Assembly (NCBI GenBank): GCA_013812515.1
Contig: JACCTI010000005.1
Location: 1-50,194 of the forward strand
Source: Chthoniobacterales bacterium
Lineage (GTDB): Bacteria > Verrucomicrobiota > Verrucomicrobiia > Chthoniobacterales > UBA10450
Direction of reading: 5' to 3'
DNA length: 50,194 bases
A model generated the notes under the pieces. It was given only the letters and a program-made list of their open reading frames with translations. It was not told the origin of the DNA and searched no databases. The stretch's first letter is position 1, and each line of letters starts with the position of its first letter. The translations under genes and the position numbers were made by a program. This document shows positions 34,606-42,090 of this stretch, piece after piece.

Positions 34606-35850
34606 TTACGCCACCGCGGCGCCGTTCGCGCCGGCGGAGGCTTCGATGTTTTCCGTCAGCTCGCGCAAGAACGGCTTCACATCTGTGACCAAACCGACGG
34701 CCTGGAATGGTTGGTAACTCGTTAGGCGATTCACCACTCGGGGATCGATATCGACGCAGACAATTTTCACCGTCGCAGGAACCATGTTCAGAACGGCAAT
34801 AGAGTGCAGCATCGAGCCCATCATGAGCACCAGCGCAACGTCGCGAACTTTCTCGCGCATGATGCGCTGCGCCTCAACCGCGTCCGTCGTGACGCCTGGA
34901 ATGGGCCCCTCATCACGAATCGAGCCCGAAAGAACAATGTCGACGCCCTGTCGCACGCAAGCGTGCATGATCCCGCGCGTGAGAATCTTCTGCTCAACCG
35001 CTTCTGCGATCCCACCCGCCTCGCGAATCCTGTTGATCGCGCGCATGTGATTCACGTGGCCGGCATCACTCAATGCGCCGTGCTCCAGGTTCACACCGAG
35101 CGAAGTGCCGTAGAGTGCGCTTTCCACATCGTAAACGGCCAGGCCGTTCCCCGTGAAAAGACGCTGCACATAGCCGTGGGTGATCAGGCTCTCCAAATAA
35201 GCGCCCGCGCCTGTGTGCACCACCGCCGGTCCGGCGACGACGAGGATTTGCCCGTGCTCTTTCCGGATGCGCTGGAACTCGCCGGCTAGCTCGCGGATGA
35301 TCGCCGTCTTCGGCGTCTCCGACGAGATCTGGTTGTTGAAATTGAAAACGCTCGTGTGTGATGTCTCACGTTCCGCAGCCTGGACGCGAATCCCTTGTTG
35401 CCCCACGACAACATCATCGCCTTTCCTGACCTCGTAGAACTTCACGCTGCGTGCGGTCCGCCCGTCGCGATTAACCACGATGGCGCTGTCCATCATGGGT
35501 GACTCAACCGCGAGCTCTTTGCCGCCGATCTGCGCGAACGTTTGCTGGTTGGTTGTGACGTAGAAATCCTCCGGAAAAACTCCATCAGCCGGCGCCGGCG
35601 CAAGCTGCACTTCTTTGCGCTCCACTACCTCGGCGCCGTGCTGACGGAGTCGCAGGAGAAGATCTCCCAGGGCGTCGTTAGAAGCGGATGAAACGTCGAT
35701 CCGCGCGTAGCTTTGATCGACGCGGTTCTGCCCGATCCGGATTTCGGCGATCGTAAATTCGGCGCCGCGGGTCAGGATTTCATCCAGCACCTTCGGCAGG
35801 ATCAGGGAATCGATGATGTGGCCGCGCAATTCGACAGTTTCGGATGACAT
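34606..35850 (-). CDS. Ornithine cyclodeaminase-type LOR/SDH protein (TIGR00300 family)
   Basis: The 414-residue protein starts MSSETVELRGHIIDSLILPK, the start of the LOR/SDH bifunctional domain that also forms the C-terminal half of ArgZ/AgrE. The C-terminal half is Rossmann-like, with ILVVAGPAVVHTGAGAYLES, GVNLEHGALSDAGHVNHMRA and VVLSGSIRDEGPIPGVTTDA. AgrE-type proteins make proline from ornithine. With the dihydrolase next door this would give arginine to ornithine to proline with release of ammonia. The ATG at 35850 fits the family; an 18-codon extension is open upstream. Confidence 0.82.
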   Translation of the reverse strand: MSSETVELRGHIIDSLILPKVLDEILTRGAEFTIAEIRIGQNRVDQSYARIDVSSASNDALGDLLLRLRQHGAEVVERKEVQLAPAPADGVFPEDFYVTTNQQTFAQIGGKELAVESPMMDSAIVVNRDGRTARSVKFYEVRKGDDVVVGQQGIRVQAAERETSHTSVFNFNNQISSETPKTAIIRELAGEFQRIRKEHGQILVVAGPAVVHTGAGAYLESLITHGYVQRLFTGNGLAVYDVESALYGTSLGVNLEHGALSDAGHVNHMRAINRIREAGGIAEAVEQKILTRGIMHACVRQGVDIVLSGSIRDEGPIPGVTTDAVEAQRIMREKVRDVALVLMMGSMLHSIAVLNMVPATVKIVCVDIDPRVVNRLTSYQPFQAVGLVTDVKPFLRELTENIEASAGANGAAVA

Positions 35851-35959
35851 CGGCAGCCACCCTAGCCTAAGGGTGCGCGACGCGCCAACTTGCCGCGGCC
35901 CCAAGACAAGGCCAGCGCCTCGTCAGGTTTCGTTTCTCATGCTGAAGGAGCTGTGGATT

Positions 35960-36133
35960 ATGGACGAAATGGAGAAACCGGAAGCGCACGGCTCGCCGTC
36001 GGAGAAGGCACGAAAGTCGCTCGGCGAGAAGTTAAATCGGCCGGCCAAGCCGCCGCCAACGTTCCCCGGCAAGAAAGCGGAGAAGAACGATCCGCTGGCG
36101 CGTCGCGTGACGGACGAAGTCGATGATCTCTGA
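35960..36133 (+). CDS. Small hydrophilic hypothetical protein
   Basis: The 57-residue product is charged and proline-rich (KKAEKNDPLARRV near the end), with no membrane segment and no family I recognise. AAGGAG at 35945-35950 lies 9 bases before the ATG at 35960, a good ribosome-binding site. Its stop overlaps the next small gene by 11 bases, which suggests both are translated. Confidence 0.5.
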   Translation: MDEMEKPEAHGSPSEKARKSLGEKLNRPAKPPPTFPGKKAEKNDPLARRVTDEVDDL

Positions 36134-36335
36134 CGATCTCTTCGCGCTGGAGACAAAGATTTCCGCGGAGCTGGCACAGCGGCCGGAATGTTTCATCACC
36201 CATCCGGCCGAGGTGCAGGTGTTCGAACAGATCTCGGAGGGCGAATTAAACGACTTTGCGCATCGGCACGGATGGCGTGTCGTGCGGCGACTCGGCGGTA
36301 AGCAGATTCAATTCTACCACGACGCGACCGAGTAA
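36123..36335 (+). CDS. Small hypothetical protein
   Basis: The 70-residue product MISDDLFALETKISAELAQR is soluble and ends with FAHRHGWRVVRRLGGKQIQF. I do not recognise a family. It overlaps the preceding small gene by 11 bases (shared ATG/TGA region), implying coupling. A GTAG-type repeat follows within 20 bp. Confidence 0.5.
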   Translation: MISDDLFALETKISAELAQRPECFITHPAEVQVFEQISEGELNDFAHRHGWRVVRRLGGKQIQFYHDATE

Positions 36336-36348
36336 CTGCGGTCGAAGT

Positions 36349-36377
36349 TTAGCCGGGGGCGTTGACCCCGGGGCGGG
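36349..36377. repeat. GTAG-type palindromic repeat, single copy
   Basis: TTTAGCCGGGGGCGTTGACC and the following CCGGGGCGGGG correspond to the left arm of the pairs at 11350 and 33565. The GTAG foot is changed to TTAG. It lies between the convergent small gene and thiG. Confidence 0.6.
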
Positions 36378-36405
36378 GAGAGGAGGTTTCTAGCTTCCTC
36401 TGCCA

Positions 36406-37218
36406 CTACTGTTCGTACGTTGCGGGCTGTTCAGTGAAGAAACCCGTCAGCGGGCTAGTTGCGCTGGCGGTTGCCCGCGCCTCCGCCAAGCCGATCTCAT
36501 AAGCTTCACGGCCCGCTTCCACTGCTTTGCGGAACGCCTGTGCCATGCGACTCGGGTCCGAAGCGATCGCAATTGCCGTGTTTACGAGCACAGCGTCAGC
36601 ACCCATCTCCAACGCTTCGGACGCTTGACTCGGCGCGCCCAAACCCGCGTCGACCACCACGGGAACCGTGGCTTGTTCAATGATGATCTCAATTTGCGCG
36701 CGCGTCTCAATCCCGCGATGGCTCCCGATTGGCGAGCCGAGCGGCATGACCGTAGCAGTGCCGACGTCCTGCAGCCGCTTCGCGAGCACCGGATCGGCGT
36801 TGATATAGGGCAGGACGACAAAGCCTTCCTTCGCGAGAATTTCCGCGGCAGCCAGCGTCTCGACACCGTCGGGCAGCAGGTAACGTGGATCGGGATGAAT
36901 CTCGAGCTTCACCCAATTCGGCAGGCCCGCGGTGACAGCGAGCCGCGCCAGGCGGACAGCTTCCCCAGCGTTGCGCGCGCCGCTCGTATTGGGCAAAAGC
37001 AGGAAACGTTTTGGATCGATGAAATCGAGAATGTTCGCGAACGGGTCGCCCTTGCCGGAAAGGTCCGCGCGGCGCAGTGCCACCGTCACGATCTCCGTCC
37101 CGCTTGCTTCCAGCGCGTCCCGCATCAACTCGTTAGACGCGAACTTGCCCGTGCCCACGAGCAGGCGGGAAGTAAACTCCCGGTCAGCGATCTTCAGCTT
37201 GGAGGGCTTGTCAGACAT
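36406..37218 (-). CDS. thiG: Thiazole synthase
   Basis: The 270-residue TIM-barrel enzyme has LKIADREFTSRLLVGTGKFA, LPNTSGARNAGEAVRLARLA, the Schiff-base lysine in WVKLEIHPDPRYLLPDG, and the phosphate-binding VMPLGSPIGSHRGI and DAGLGAPSQASEAMEMGADA-like loop (here SEALEMGADAVLVNTAIA). It makes the thiazole half of thiamine from deoxyxylulose phosphate, dehydroglycine and ThiS-thiocarboxylate. ThiS and ThiF are not adjacent. The ATG at 37218 is preferred over 37227. Confidence 0.93.
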   Translation of the reverse strand: MSDKPSKLKIADREFTSRLLVGTGKFASNELMRDALEASGTEIVTVALRRADLSGKGDPFANILDFIDPKRFLLLPNTSGARNAGEAVRLARLAVTAGLPNWVKLEIHPDPRYLLPDGVETLAAAEILAKEGFVVLPYINADPVLAKRLQDVGTATVMPLGSPIGSHRGIETRAQIEIIIEQATVPVVVDAGLGAPSQASEALEMGADAVLVNTAIAIASDPSRMAQAFRKAVEAGREAYEIGLAEARATASATSPLTGFFTEQPATYEQ

Positions 37219-37300
37219 CGAGAGCAATTTAACAGCCTTCGAGCCGGGCTAAACCCGGAATTTGTTGTTCACTCTCCCCCTGCCGGTAATCTCCTCCCGC

Positions 37301-38209
37301 ATGACTGAGCTGGGATTGTTTCCGTCAGACGGGGGCGCGGTGAAAGCGTCTCCCGTTTCGGGAAAAAACCGCACGGAATTCCAACTGCATAACGAAGACT
37401 GCATCGCCGGAATGGCGCGTCTTGCGGACGATTCCGTCGAATTGGTGGTTACCTCGCCGCCTTACAATCTCGGACTTCGCTACGGGAAATACCGGGATAA
37501 GGAGGAGCGCCCGGAATACCTGCTGTGGTGCGCGGAATGGGCGGCGCAAATTCGCCGGGTTCTGAAGCCGCTCGGTTCTTTTTTCCTAAACGTCGGCGCG
37601 TCGCCGAAGAATCCATTCCTGCCGCATGAAATCGTGCTTGGGCTGCGCGCGACGTTCGTGTTGCAAAACACGATCCACTGGATCAAAGCCATTACGATCG
37701 ACGAAAACGAGGAGGCGCCATGGTCGCGGGGCCATTTCAAACCCATCAACTCACCGCGTTACCTCAACGATTGCCACGAGTACGTTTTTCATCTCACACC
37801 CTCGGGCGCGACGGCGGTGGATCGCCTCGCGCTTGGCGTGCCGTATCAGGACAAGAGCAACATCGCGCGTTGGAGTCACACCGGCGGAAGCGATCTGCGT
37901 TGCCGCGGCAACACCTGGTTCGTGCCTTACAAGACGATCATGAGCCGCAACAAAGAACGGCCGCATCCCGCGACGTTCCCGGTCGAGCTGGCGGTGAATT
38001 GCATTAAGCTGCATGGCGTCAGCCGCGCGCAGACGATGCTCGATCCTTTTCTTGGGATCGGGAACTCCGCCCTGGCTGCTCAACAATGCGGCGTGGCGAA
38101 ATTCATCGGCTTCGAAATTGACGATCAGTACTTGGCCGAGGGGAAACGGCGGATAGGAGCACATGCAGCCTCGCTTGTGCCGCCAGCGGGCGTCTCGCCT
38201 GCTGGTTGA
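37301..38209 (+). CDS. Site-specific DNA methyltransferase (N4-cytosine or N6-adenine), orphan
   Basis: The 302-residue enzyme has the amino-methyltransferase motif IV TSPPYNLGLRYG near residue 50, and the SAM-binding motif I AQTMLDPFLGIGNSALAAQ near 253, so motif order is IV then I (beta-type). A phosphate/target-recognition middle has WSRGHFKPINSPRYLNDCHE and RWSHTGGSDLRCRGNTWFVP. TSPPY occurs in both m4C and some m6A enzymes, so the base is undecided. No restriction endonuclease is adjacent, making it an orphan. The last about 12 residues are encoded by a REP-type palindrome. Confidence 0.85.
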   Translation: MTELGLFPSDGGAVKASPVSGKNRTEFQLHNEDCIAGMARLADDSVELVVTSPPYNLGLRYGKYRDKEERPEYLLWCAEWAAQIRRVLKPLGSFFLNVGASPKNPFLPHEIVLGLRATFVLQNTIHWIKAITIDENEEAPWSRGHFKPINSPRYLNDCHEYVFHLTPSGATAVDRLALGVPYQDKSNIARWSHTGGSDLRCRGNTWFVPYKTIMSRNKERPHPATFPVELAVNCIKLHGVSRAQTMLDPFLGIGNSALAAQQCGVAKFIGFEIDDQYLAEGKRRIGAHAASLVPPAGVSPAG

Positions 38210-38231
38210 GGAGACAGGCGAGACGCCTGTC
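38186..38231. repeat. REP doublet with CAGGC/GCCTG stems
   Basis: Two palindromes lie side by side: GCGGGC-GTCTC-GCCTGC (38187-38203) and, after GGAG at 38210-38213, ACAGGC-GAGAC-GCCTGT (38214-38230). The 13-base arms GGCGTCTCGCCTG and CAGGCGAGACGCC also pair with each other. The stems are the same as those flanking the transposase inside carB, with different loops. The first overlaps the DNA methyltransferase stop codon region. Confidence 0.8.
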
Positions 38232-38260
38232 GGCCGCACAGCAGGGACGGCCGTGCTCCG

Positions 38261-39304
38261 CTACGCCTGCTCCGGTCGAGCGGCAAATTTATCCAGCGGC
38301 TTGACAAGATTTCCCGGCAGCGGACGGACGCGATCGTAGATTCGCTCGGCGATTGGCTTCGCAACCAGATAACCGGCCGCGAACATCTCCAGCCGCGCAT
38401 CCATGTTATCGATGTAGTTCAGCGCCATCGCTTCGGGCGTTTTCGGACTAACGGGCGATCCAAACTGCGGCTCGCCGTGATGCGCGCCGATGAGATGCAG
38501 CAGATGCAGACGCACATCCTCGGAAGCTGGCGACAGACCACTCCATGTCTTGGCCACATCTGATGCCTGCACCTTCCGCCACAATGAATTTACCAGCTCC
38601 AAGCCAATGGAGATGTGGCCCATCAACTCCCCGCGTTCATCGAATCCCATCGTGAAACCCGTCTCGGGCAAATGATTTTCCCAAAGCTTTCCGGCATCGT
38701 GAAAAAGAATGCCGGCGATGAGTAAATCGAGATTGAGCTGCGGATACAGGGGCGCGACCTGCTCGGCCACGCGCATCATCTGCGCAGTATGTTCCACGAG
38801 ACCGCCGCGGCGCGCATGATGATAACTGCGCGCTCCGGCCGTGCGACGGAAGCGCTCGCCAAATTCGCCCAGGAACGCTGCGGATAATTCCCGCAGCCGC
38901 GGATCACCGATCGCACTCACGCGCGCAGTCAGGTGGTTCCAATCGGCTGATTGTTTAGCGCGCAGCTCTGGCGGACCGGAAAGAAGGTCCGACACTTCCT
39001 CACTCGTTAGGGCACGAACCTTCCACTGTTTCGCTTCGAGCCCGAACTGCTGATGCTGCGCAAACTCTCCGTTCAATTCGACAAAGTCAGAGGCCTGCAG
39101 CGACTCGCACGCGCGGTAATCCGAATGATCGCTCCAGACGCGCAAGAGCATGCGGTCGCATGCATCCGCCAGCGCCAGTTCGCAGTAAGGCTTGCCTTCA
39201 CGGGTTGATTTCGCCTCCGCCGCGCTCACCTGCACGTGAATGCGCGCTGAGAGCGGCCCTTTGTGCGCGCAGCGCCTAACGTCGCTGATGGTCAGCAGTT
39301 CCAT
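38261..39304 (-). CDS. YhaM-like OB-fold/HD-domain 3'-5' exoribonuclease
   Basis: The 347-residue protein starts with an OB-fold (MELLTISDVRRCAHKGPL, LADACDRMLLRVWSDH). From about residue 150 an HD domain follows with SYHHARRGGLVEHTAQMM, GILFHDAGKLWE, GHISIGLELV and HLIGAHHGEPQFGSP, which together provide the metal ligands. This architecture fits YhaM/CBF1-type nucleases that shorten RNA 3' ends. The ATG at 39304 starts right at the OB-fold; the frame is open to 39343. Confidence 0.85.
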   Translation of the reverse strand: MELLTISDVRRCAHKGPLSARIHVQVSAAEAKSTREGKPYCELALADACDRMLLRVWSDHSDYRACESLQASDFVELNGEFAQHQQFGLEAKQWKVRALTSEEVSDLLSGPPELRAKQSADWNHLTARVSAIGDPRLRELSAAFLGEFGERFRRTAGARSYHHARRGGLVEHTAQMMRVAEQVAPLYPQLNLDLLIAGILFHDAGKLWENHLPETGFTMGFDERGELMGHISIGLELVNSLWRKVQASDVAKTWSGLSPASEDVRLHLLHLIGAHHGEPQFGSPVSPKTPEAMALNYIDNMDARLEMFAAGYLVAKPIAERIYDRVRPLPGNLVKPLDKFAARPEQA

Positions 39305-39524
39305 TTCGAACCCCACGATAACTGCATCCCGCGTCCGCGGCACAAAGAGATTAAGTCGGGCACTTCCCGAGCTTCGCCCTCACCCTACCCTCACCGCAGA
39401 GAGACGACGGACGCGAACAGCGCCAAGGGAGGATGGTGCGGCATTCAATTGTACGCCATTTCAAACCCAAAGCGCTATCGTCGCTTGGGCAGCGACCCGG
39501 CACGCCCCTAACAGCGAATGGCGA

Positions 39525-39549
39525 CCGGGCTCACCGCGCCGGCTACAAC
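39525..39549. repeat. GTAG-type repeat arm, inverted
   Basis: The sequence ACCGGGCTCACCGCGCCGGC followed by TACAAC is the reverse complement of a GTTGTAGCCGGCGCGGTGAG element. It lies next to the SodC stop codon and belongs to the same loose family as 11350-11440. The rest of the gap 39305-39524 holds nothing I can name. Confidence 0.5.
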
Positions 39550-39550
39550 A

Positions 39551-40081
39551 TCACTGCTTTGCGACGCCAATCACGCCGCACGCGAGACGGCCGCCGGCAT
39601 CGCCTGTGGGTTGTGTTTTCAGGTCGTCGGCTTTCTCGTGCACGATCACGGCATGACCCAGGATTGAATCATTGCCGCTCAGCTTCATCGATTTGTCAGT
39701 CAACTCCAGATGCGCTTTGCCGGACGGGTCCGCCTCGATGTTTCCCAGGTCACCCGCGTGCCGGTCGCTCGCGTCAGGCGCGCCATGTTGATGCTTGGTC
39801 GGATTAAAATGGCCGCCGGCCGAAGTCGCATCGGGTGCCGAGCAATCTCCGAATTCATGAACGTGGAAGCCGTGCTTGCCGGGCGTCAGGCCGCTGATGT
39901 CCGCAACTACGTTCACATCTTCGCCGGACCTGGTGAACGTAACCATGCCGGTGACTTTGCTGTTTGAGGCTGATTGCAAGACGGCGACTGCTTTTTGCAC
40001 ATCATCCGCCGCGTGCGTCACGGCTGCGGAAGAGCAAAGTGCGAAATAGCAAGCGAGGAGGAAGCGCAGATTGGATTTCAT
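39551..40081 (-). CDS. sodC: Cu-Zn superoxide dismutase, exported
   Basis: The 176-residue precursor has a signal peptide (FLLACYFALCSSAAVTHA) and a complete SodC domain. Copper and zinc ligands are seen in KHGFHVHEFGDC, GGHFNPTKHQHG, DRHAGDLGNIEAD and ILGHAVIVHEKADD, and the closing cysteine lies in GGRLACGVIG. It dismutates periplasmic superoxide. The ATG at 40081 gives the signal peptide; the frame is open to 40135. A fold-back repeat lies directly upstream. Confidence 0.93.
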   Translation of the reverse strand: MKSNLRFLLACYFALCSSAAVTHAADDVQKAVAVLQSASNSKVTGMVTFTRSGEDVNVVADISGLTPGKHGFHVHEFGDCSAPDATSAGGHFNPTKHQHGAPDASDRHAGDLGNIEADPSGKAHLELTDKSMKLSGNDSILGHAVIVHEKADDLKTQPTGDAGGRLACGVIGVAKQ

Positions 40082-40137
40082 AAGGGGACGATACACCCGC
40101 ACCTTTCGCCCTGTAAAATGAAGGCTAACATTCAACG

Positions 40138-40264
40138 TGTCATCCCGAGTCGCGCAGACGGCGAGGGACCTCGCATGGGCTGCTTGACCACGCTTCTCAG
40201 GCGCGTGACACCGACGGCAGGTGCGGGGTCTTCGGCGCGCTTCGCCTGCCTCAGGTGGACATGA
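40138..40264. repeat. Fold-back repeat, copy C
   Basis: It starts TGTCATCCCGAGTCGCGCAG and continues GGCGAGGGACCTCGC, almost as copy A. The right end, read inverted, is CATGTCCACCTGAGGCAGGC, a more diverged arm. It fills the gap between sodC and the amidase gene; no gene is seen in it. Confidence 0.55.
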
Positions 40265-40280
40265 GAGAGCGTACTTGTGC

Positions 40281-41195
40281 TCAATCTATCAGCCGTTGCT
40301 CGATCCCACCATACGCGTCGATGCGACGGTCCCGCAAAAACGGCCAGTGCGTGCGGTGCTTGTCGATTGCTCCCCAGGTGACATCAGCCATTACGATCTC
40401 TTCGCTATCGACGCTGCCCTTCGCGAGGATCTCGCCACTCGGTGCGCAGAGGAAGCTTTGGCCCCAGAACTCAATGCCCGGTCCGCCCACTGGCGCTTCG
40501 TGGCCGACGCGATTGACCGCCGCCACATAGCAGCCGTTCGCGATCGCATGACTGCGCTGCATCGTCTCCCAACTCGAGTGCTGCGCGTTGCCGTATTTCT
40601 CCTTCTCTGCCGGGTGCCATCCGATCGCGGTGGGATAAAACAGAAGCTGGGCGCCGCGCAACGCGGTCAGCCGCGCCGCTTCCGGATACCACTGGTCCCA
40701 GCAAACACAGACGCCGATGTTCCCGTGCTGCGTGGGCCAGGCTTTGAACCCGAGATCGCCGGGCGTGAAGTAAAACTTCTCGTAGAAGGCCGGGTCATCC
40801 GGGATGTGCATTTTGCGATACTTCCCGATGAACTTGCCGTCCGCGCCGATGATGGCGGCGGTGTTATGATAAACGCCGGCCGCGCGTTTCTCGAAGAGCG
40901 ACGCGACGATCACAAGTTTGTTATCGCGCGCAACTTCGCCTAACGAGTCGGTAGTTGGTCCGGGCACTTCCTCCGCGAGCGCGAAGTTCGCGTGATCTTC
41001 CGATTGGCAGAAATATTGCGAGCGAAACAGCTCGGGGAGACAGACAATCTGCGCGCCTTTGGCAGCGGCATCACGGATGAAGGTGATCGCTCGTTCCAGA
41101 TTCGCGGCCGGATCAGGGATGCACCGCATCTGCACCAGGGCGACCTTTGTAGCGGCGGTCTGTGACCGCCCGCTTTTTTCATCCACTTCAGTCAC
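40281..41195 (-). CDS. aguB: N-carbamoylputrescine amidase-like carbon-nitrogen hydrolase
   Basis: The 304-residue nitrilase-fold enzyme has the Glu-Lys-Cys triad in IVCLPELFRSQYFC, GKYRKMHIPDDP and GVCVCWDQWYPEAAR. NAQHSSWETMQRSHAIANG and GGPGIEFWGQSF match the N-carbamoylputrescine amidase branch, which yields putrescine, ammonia and CO2. No agmatine deiminase gene is nearby. The first conserved residues are KVALVQMRC, but no ATG precedes them; the GTG at 41195 (or 41186) lies inside an inverted repeat, so about 15 N-terminal residues (EKSGRSQTAA) are repeat-encoded. The native start was probably displaced. Confidence 0.85.
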   Translation of the reverse strand: MTEVDEKSGRSQTAATKVALVQMRCIPDPAANLERAITFIRDAAAKGAQIVCLPELFRSQYFCQSEDHANFALAEEVPGPTTDSLGEVARDNKLVIVASLFEKRAAGVYHNTAAIIGADGKFIGKYRKMHIPDDPAFYEKFYFTPGDLGFKAWPTQHGNIGVCVCWDQWYPEAARLTALRGAQLLFYPTAIGWHPAEKEKYGNAQHSSWETMQRSHAIANGCYVAAVNRVGHEAPVGGPGIEFWGQSFLCAPSGEILAKGSVDSEEIVMADVTWGAIDKHRTHWPFLRDRRIDAYGGIEQRLID

Positions 41196-41236
41196 AGTTC
41201 GAAATAAGAGTTTCCGCGGTCACAGACCGCCGCTAC
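41149..41236. repeat. GTAG-type inverted repeat around the amidase start
   Basis: GTAGCGGCGGTCTGTGACCG at 41149-41168 faces GCGGTCACAGACCGCCGCTA ending at 41235, the exact reverse complement apart from the edge. Each arm also folds on itself (GCGGTC-TGT-GACCGC) with GTAG at its foot, the canonical REP design. The spacer of about 45 bp holds the amidase GTG start. Confidence 0.8.
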
Positions 41237-41267
41237 ACGATCAGCTACAACGGTGTCCGGTGCGGCG

Positions 41268-41906
41268 CTATTTCACGGAATCGGCTGGCACGATTTTGAT
41301 GCTCTCAACCGCGACTCGCTTTGTCGGTTTACTCTTTTCGCCGCCGGCGCTCATTGTCGTCTCGATGTCGCCAAGCTTCCCGAGCACGTCATCACCTTTG
41401 ATCACTTTGCCGAAGGTTGTGTATTGGCCATCCAGCCGCTTCACATTCTCCAGACAGATGAAAAACTGACTGCCGGCGGAATCCGGATCGCTCGAGCGCG
41501 CCATCGAAAGCACCCCGCGCTCGTGCGAGCGCTTATTAAATTCGGCTTTGACCTTATAACCGGGATCGCCCGTGCCCCAGCGGCTTTCTTTCGAAGGATC
41601 CTTCGTGAGCGGATCGCCGCCCTGAACCATGAAGCCTTTCACGATGCGGTGAAACGCGGTGCCGTCGTAGAATCCCTGGCGCGCGAGCTTCTTGAAATTT
41701 TCCACCGTGTTCGGCGCCACGTCCGGCCAGAACTCCGCGACCATTTCGCCCTCGCTGGTTTGAATGACGGCGACTTCGTTGGTTGCGGGGCTGGGTGATG
41801 TGCTCATTGCTGGTGAAGGTGAAGGGGTGGTGGTTTCGTCCTGGCTAAAGGCGGGTGCCGCGGCGAGGAGGAGCCCCGCGAGACAACCGAGCATGATCGA
41901 TTTCAT
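41268..41906 (-). CDS. Peptidylprolyl isomerase, cyclophilin type, exported
   Basis: The 212-residue precursor has a signal peptide (IMLGCLAGLLLAAAPAFS), a Ser/Pro/Thr-rich linker (TTTPSPSPAMSTSPSPAT), and a cyclophilin domain with FHRIVKGFMVQGGDPL, ERGVLSMARSSDPDSAGSQF and TTFGKVIKGDDVL. It should fold proteins in the periplasm. The ATG at 41906 starts the signal peptide; the frame to 42074 covers repeat DNA. It lies downstream of carB on the same strand. Confidence 0.9.
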   Translation of the reverse strand: MKSIMLGCLAGLLLAAAPAFSQDETTTPSPSPAMSTSPSPATNEVAVIQTSEGEMVAEFWPDVAPNTVENFKKLARQGFYDGTAFHRIVKGFMVQGGDPLTKDPSKESRWGTGDPGYKVKAEFNKRSHERGVLSMARSSDPDSAGSQFFICLENVKRLDGQYTTFGKVIKGDDVLGKLGDIETTMSAGGEKSKPTKRVAVESIKIVPADSVK

Positions 41907-41918
41907 GCGGGCAATGCT

Positions 41919-42090
41919 AACGTTCAACGCCCAACGTTCAACGTCCAACGCTGGAATGGGCCGCAGACGCGGCCACGCGGCGGGGATGGGTTGGGAGCCC
42001 TGCAAACTGAAAAAGAGAACGAACGCCGAACGTCGAGGTGTGGAGGACACCCGGTTCGTCATCATACCTGGCATTCGACGTTCGGCGTTT
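41919..42090. repeat. AACGTTCAACG repeats and inverted repeat at the carB end
   Basis: 41919-41951 holds direct copies of (C)AACGTTCAACG/CAACGTCCAACG. Next, AACGCCGAACGTCGA at 42022-42036 is the exact reverse complement of TCGACGTTCGGCGTT at 42075-42089, flanking the carB stop codon. A related CCAACGTCGAACGTCGA lies at 20254-20270. The last few CarB residues (ETPNVECQV) are repeat-encoded. Confidence 0.7.
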
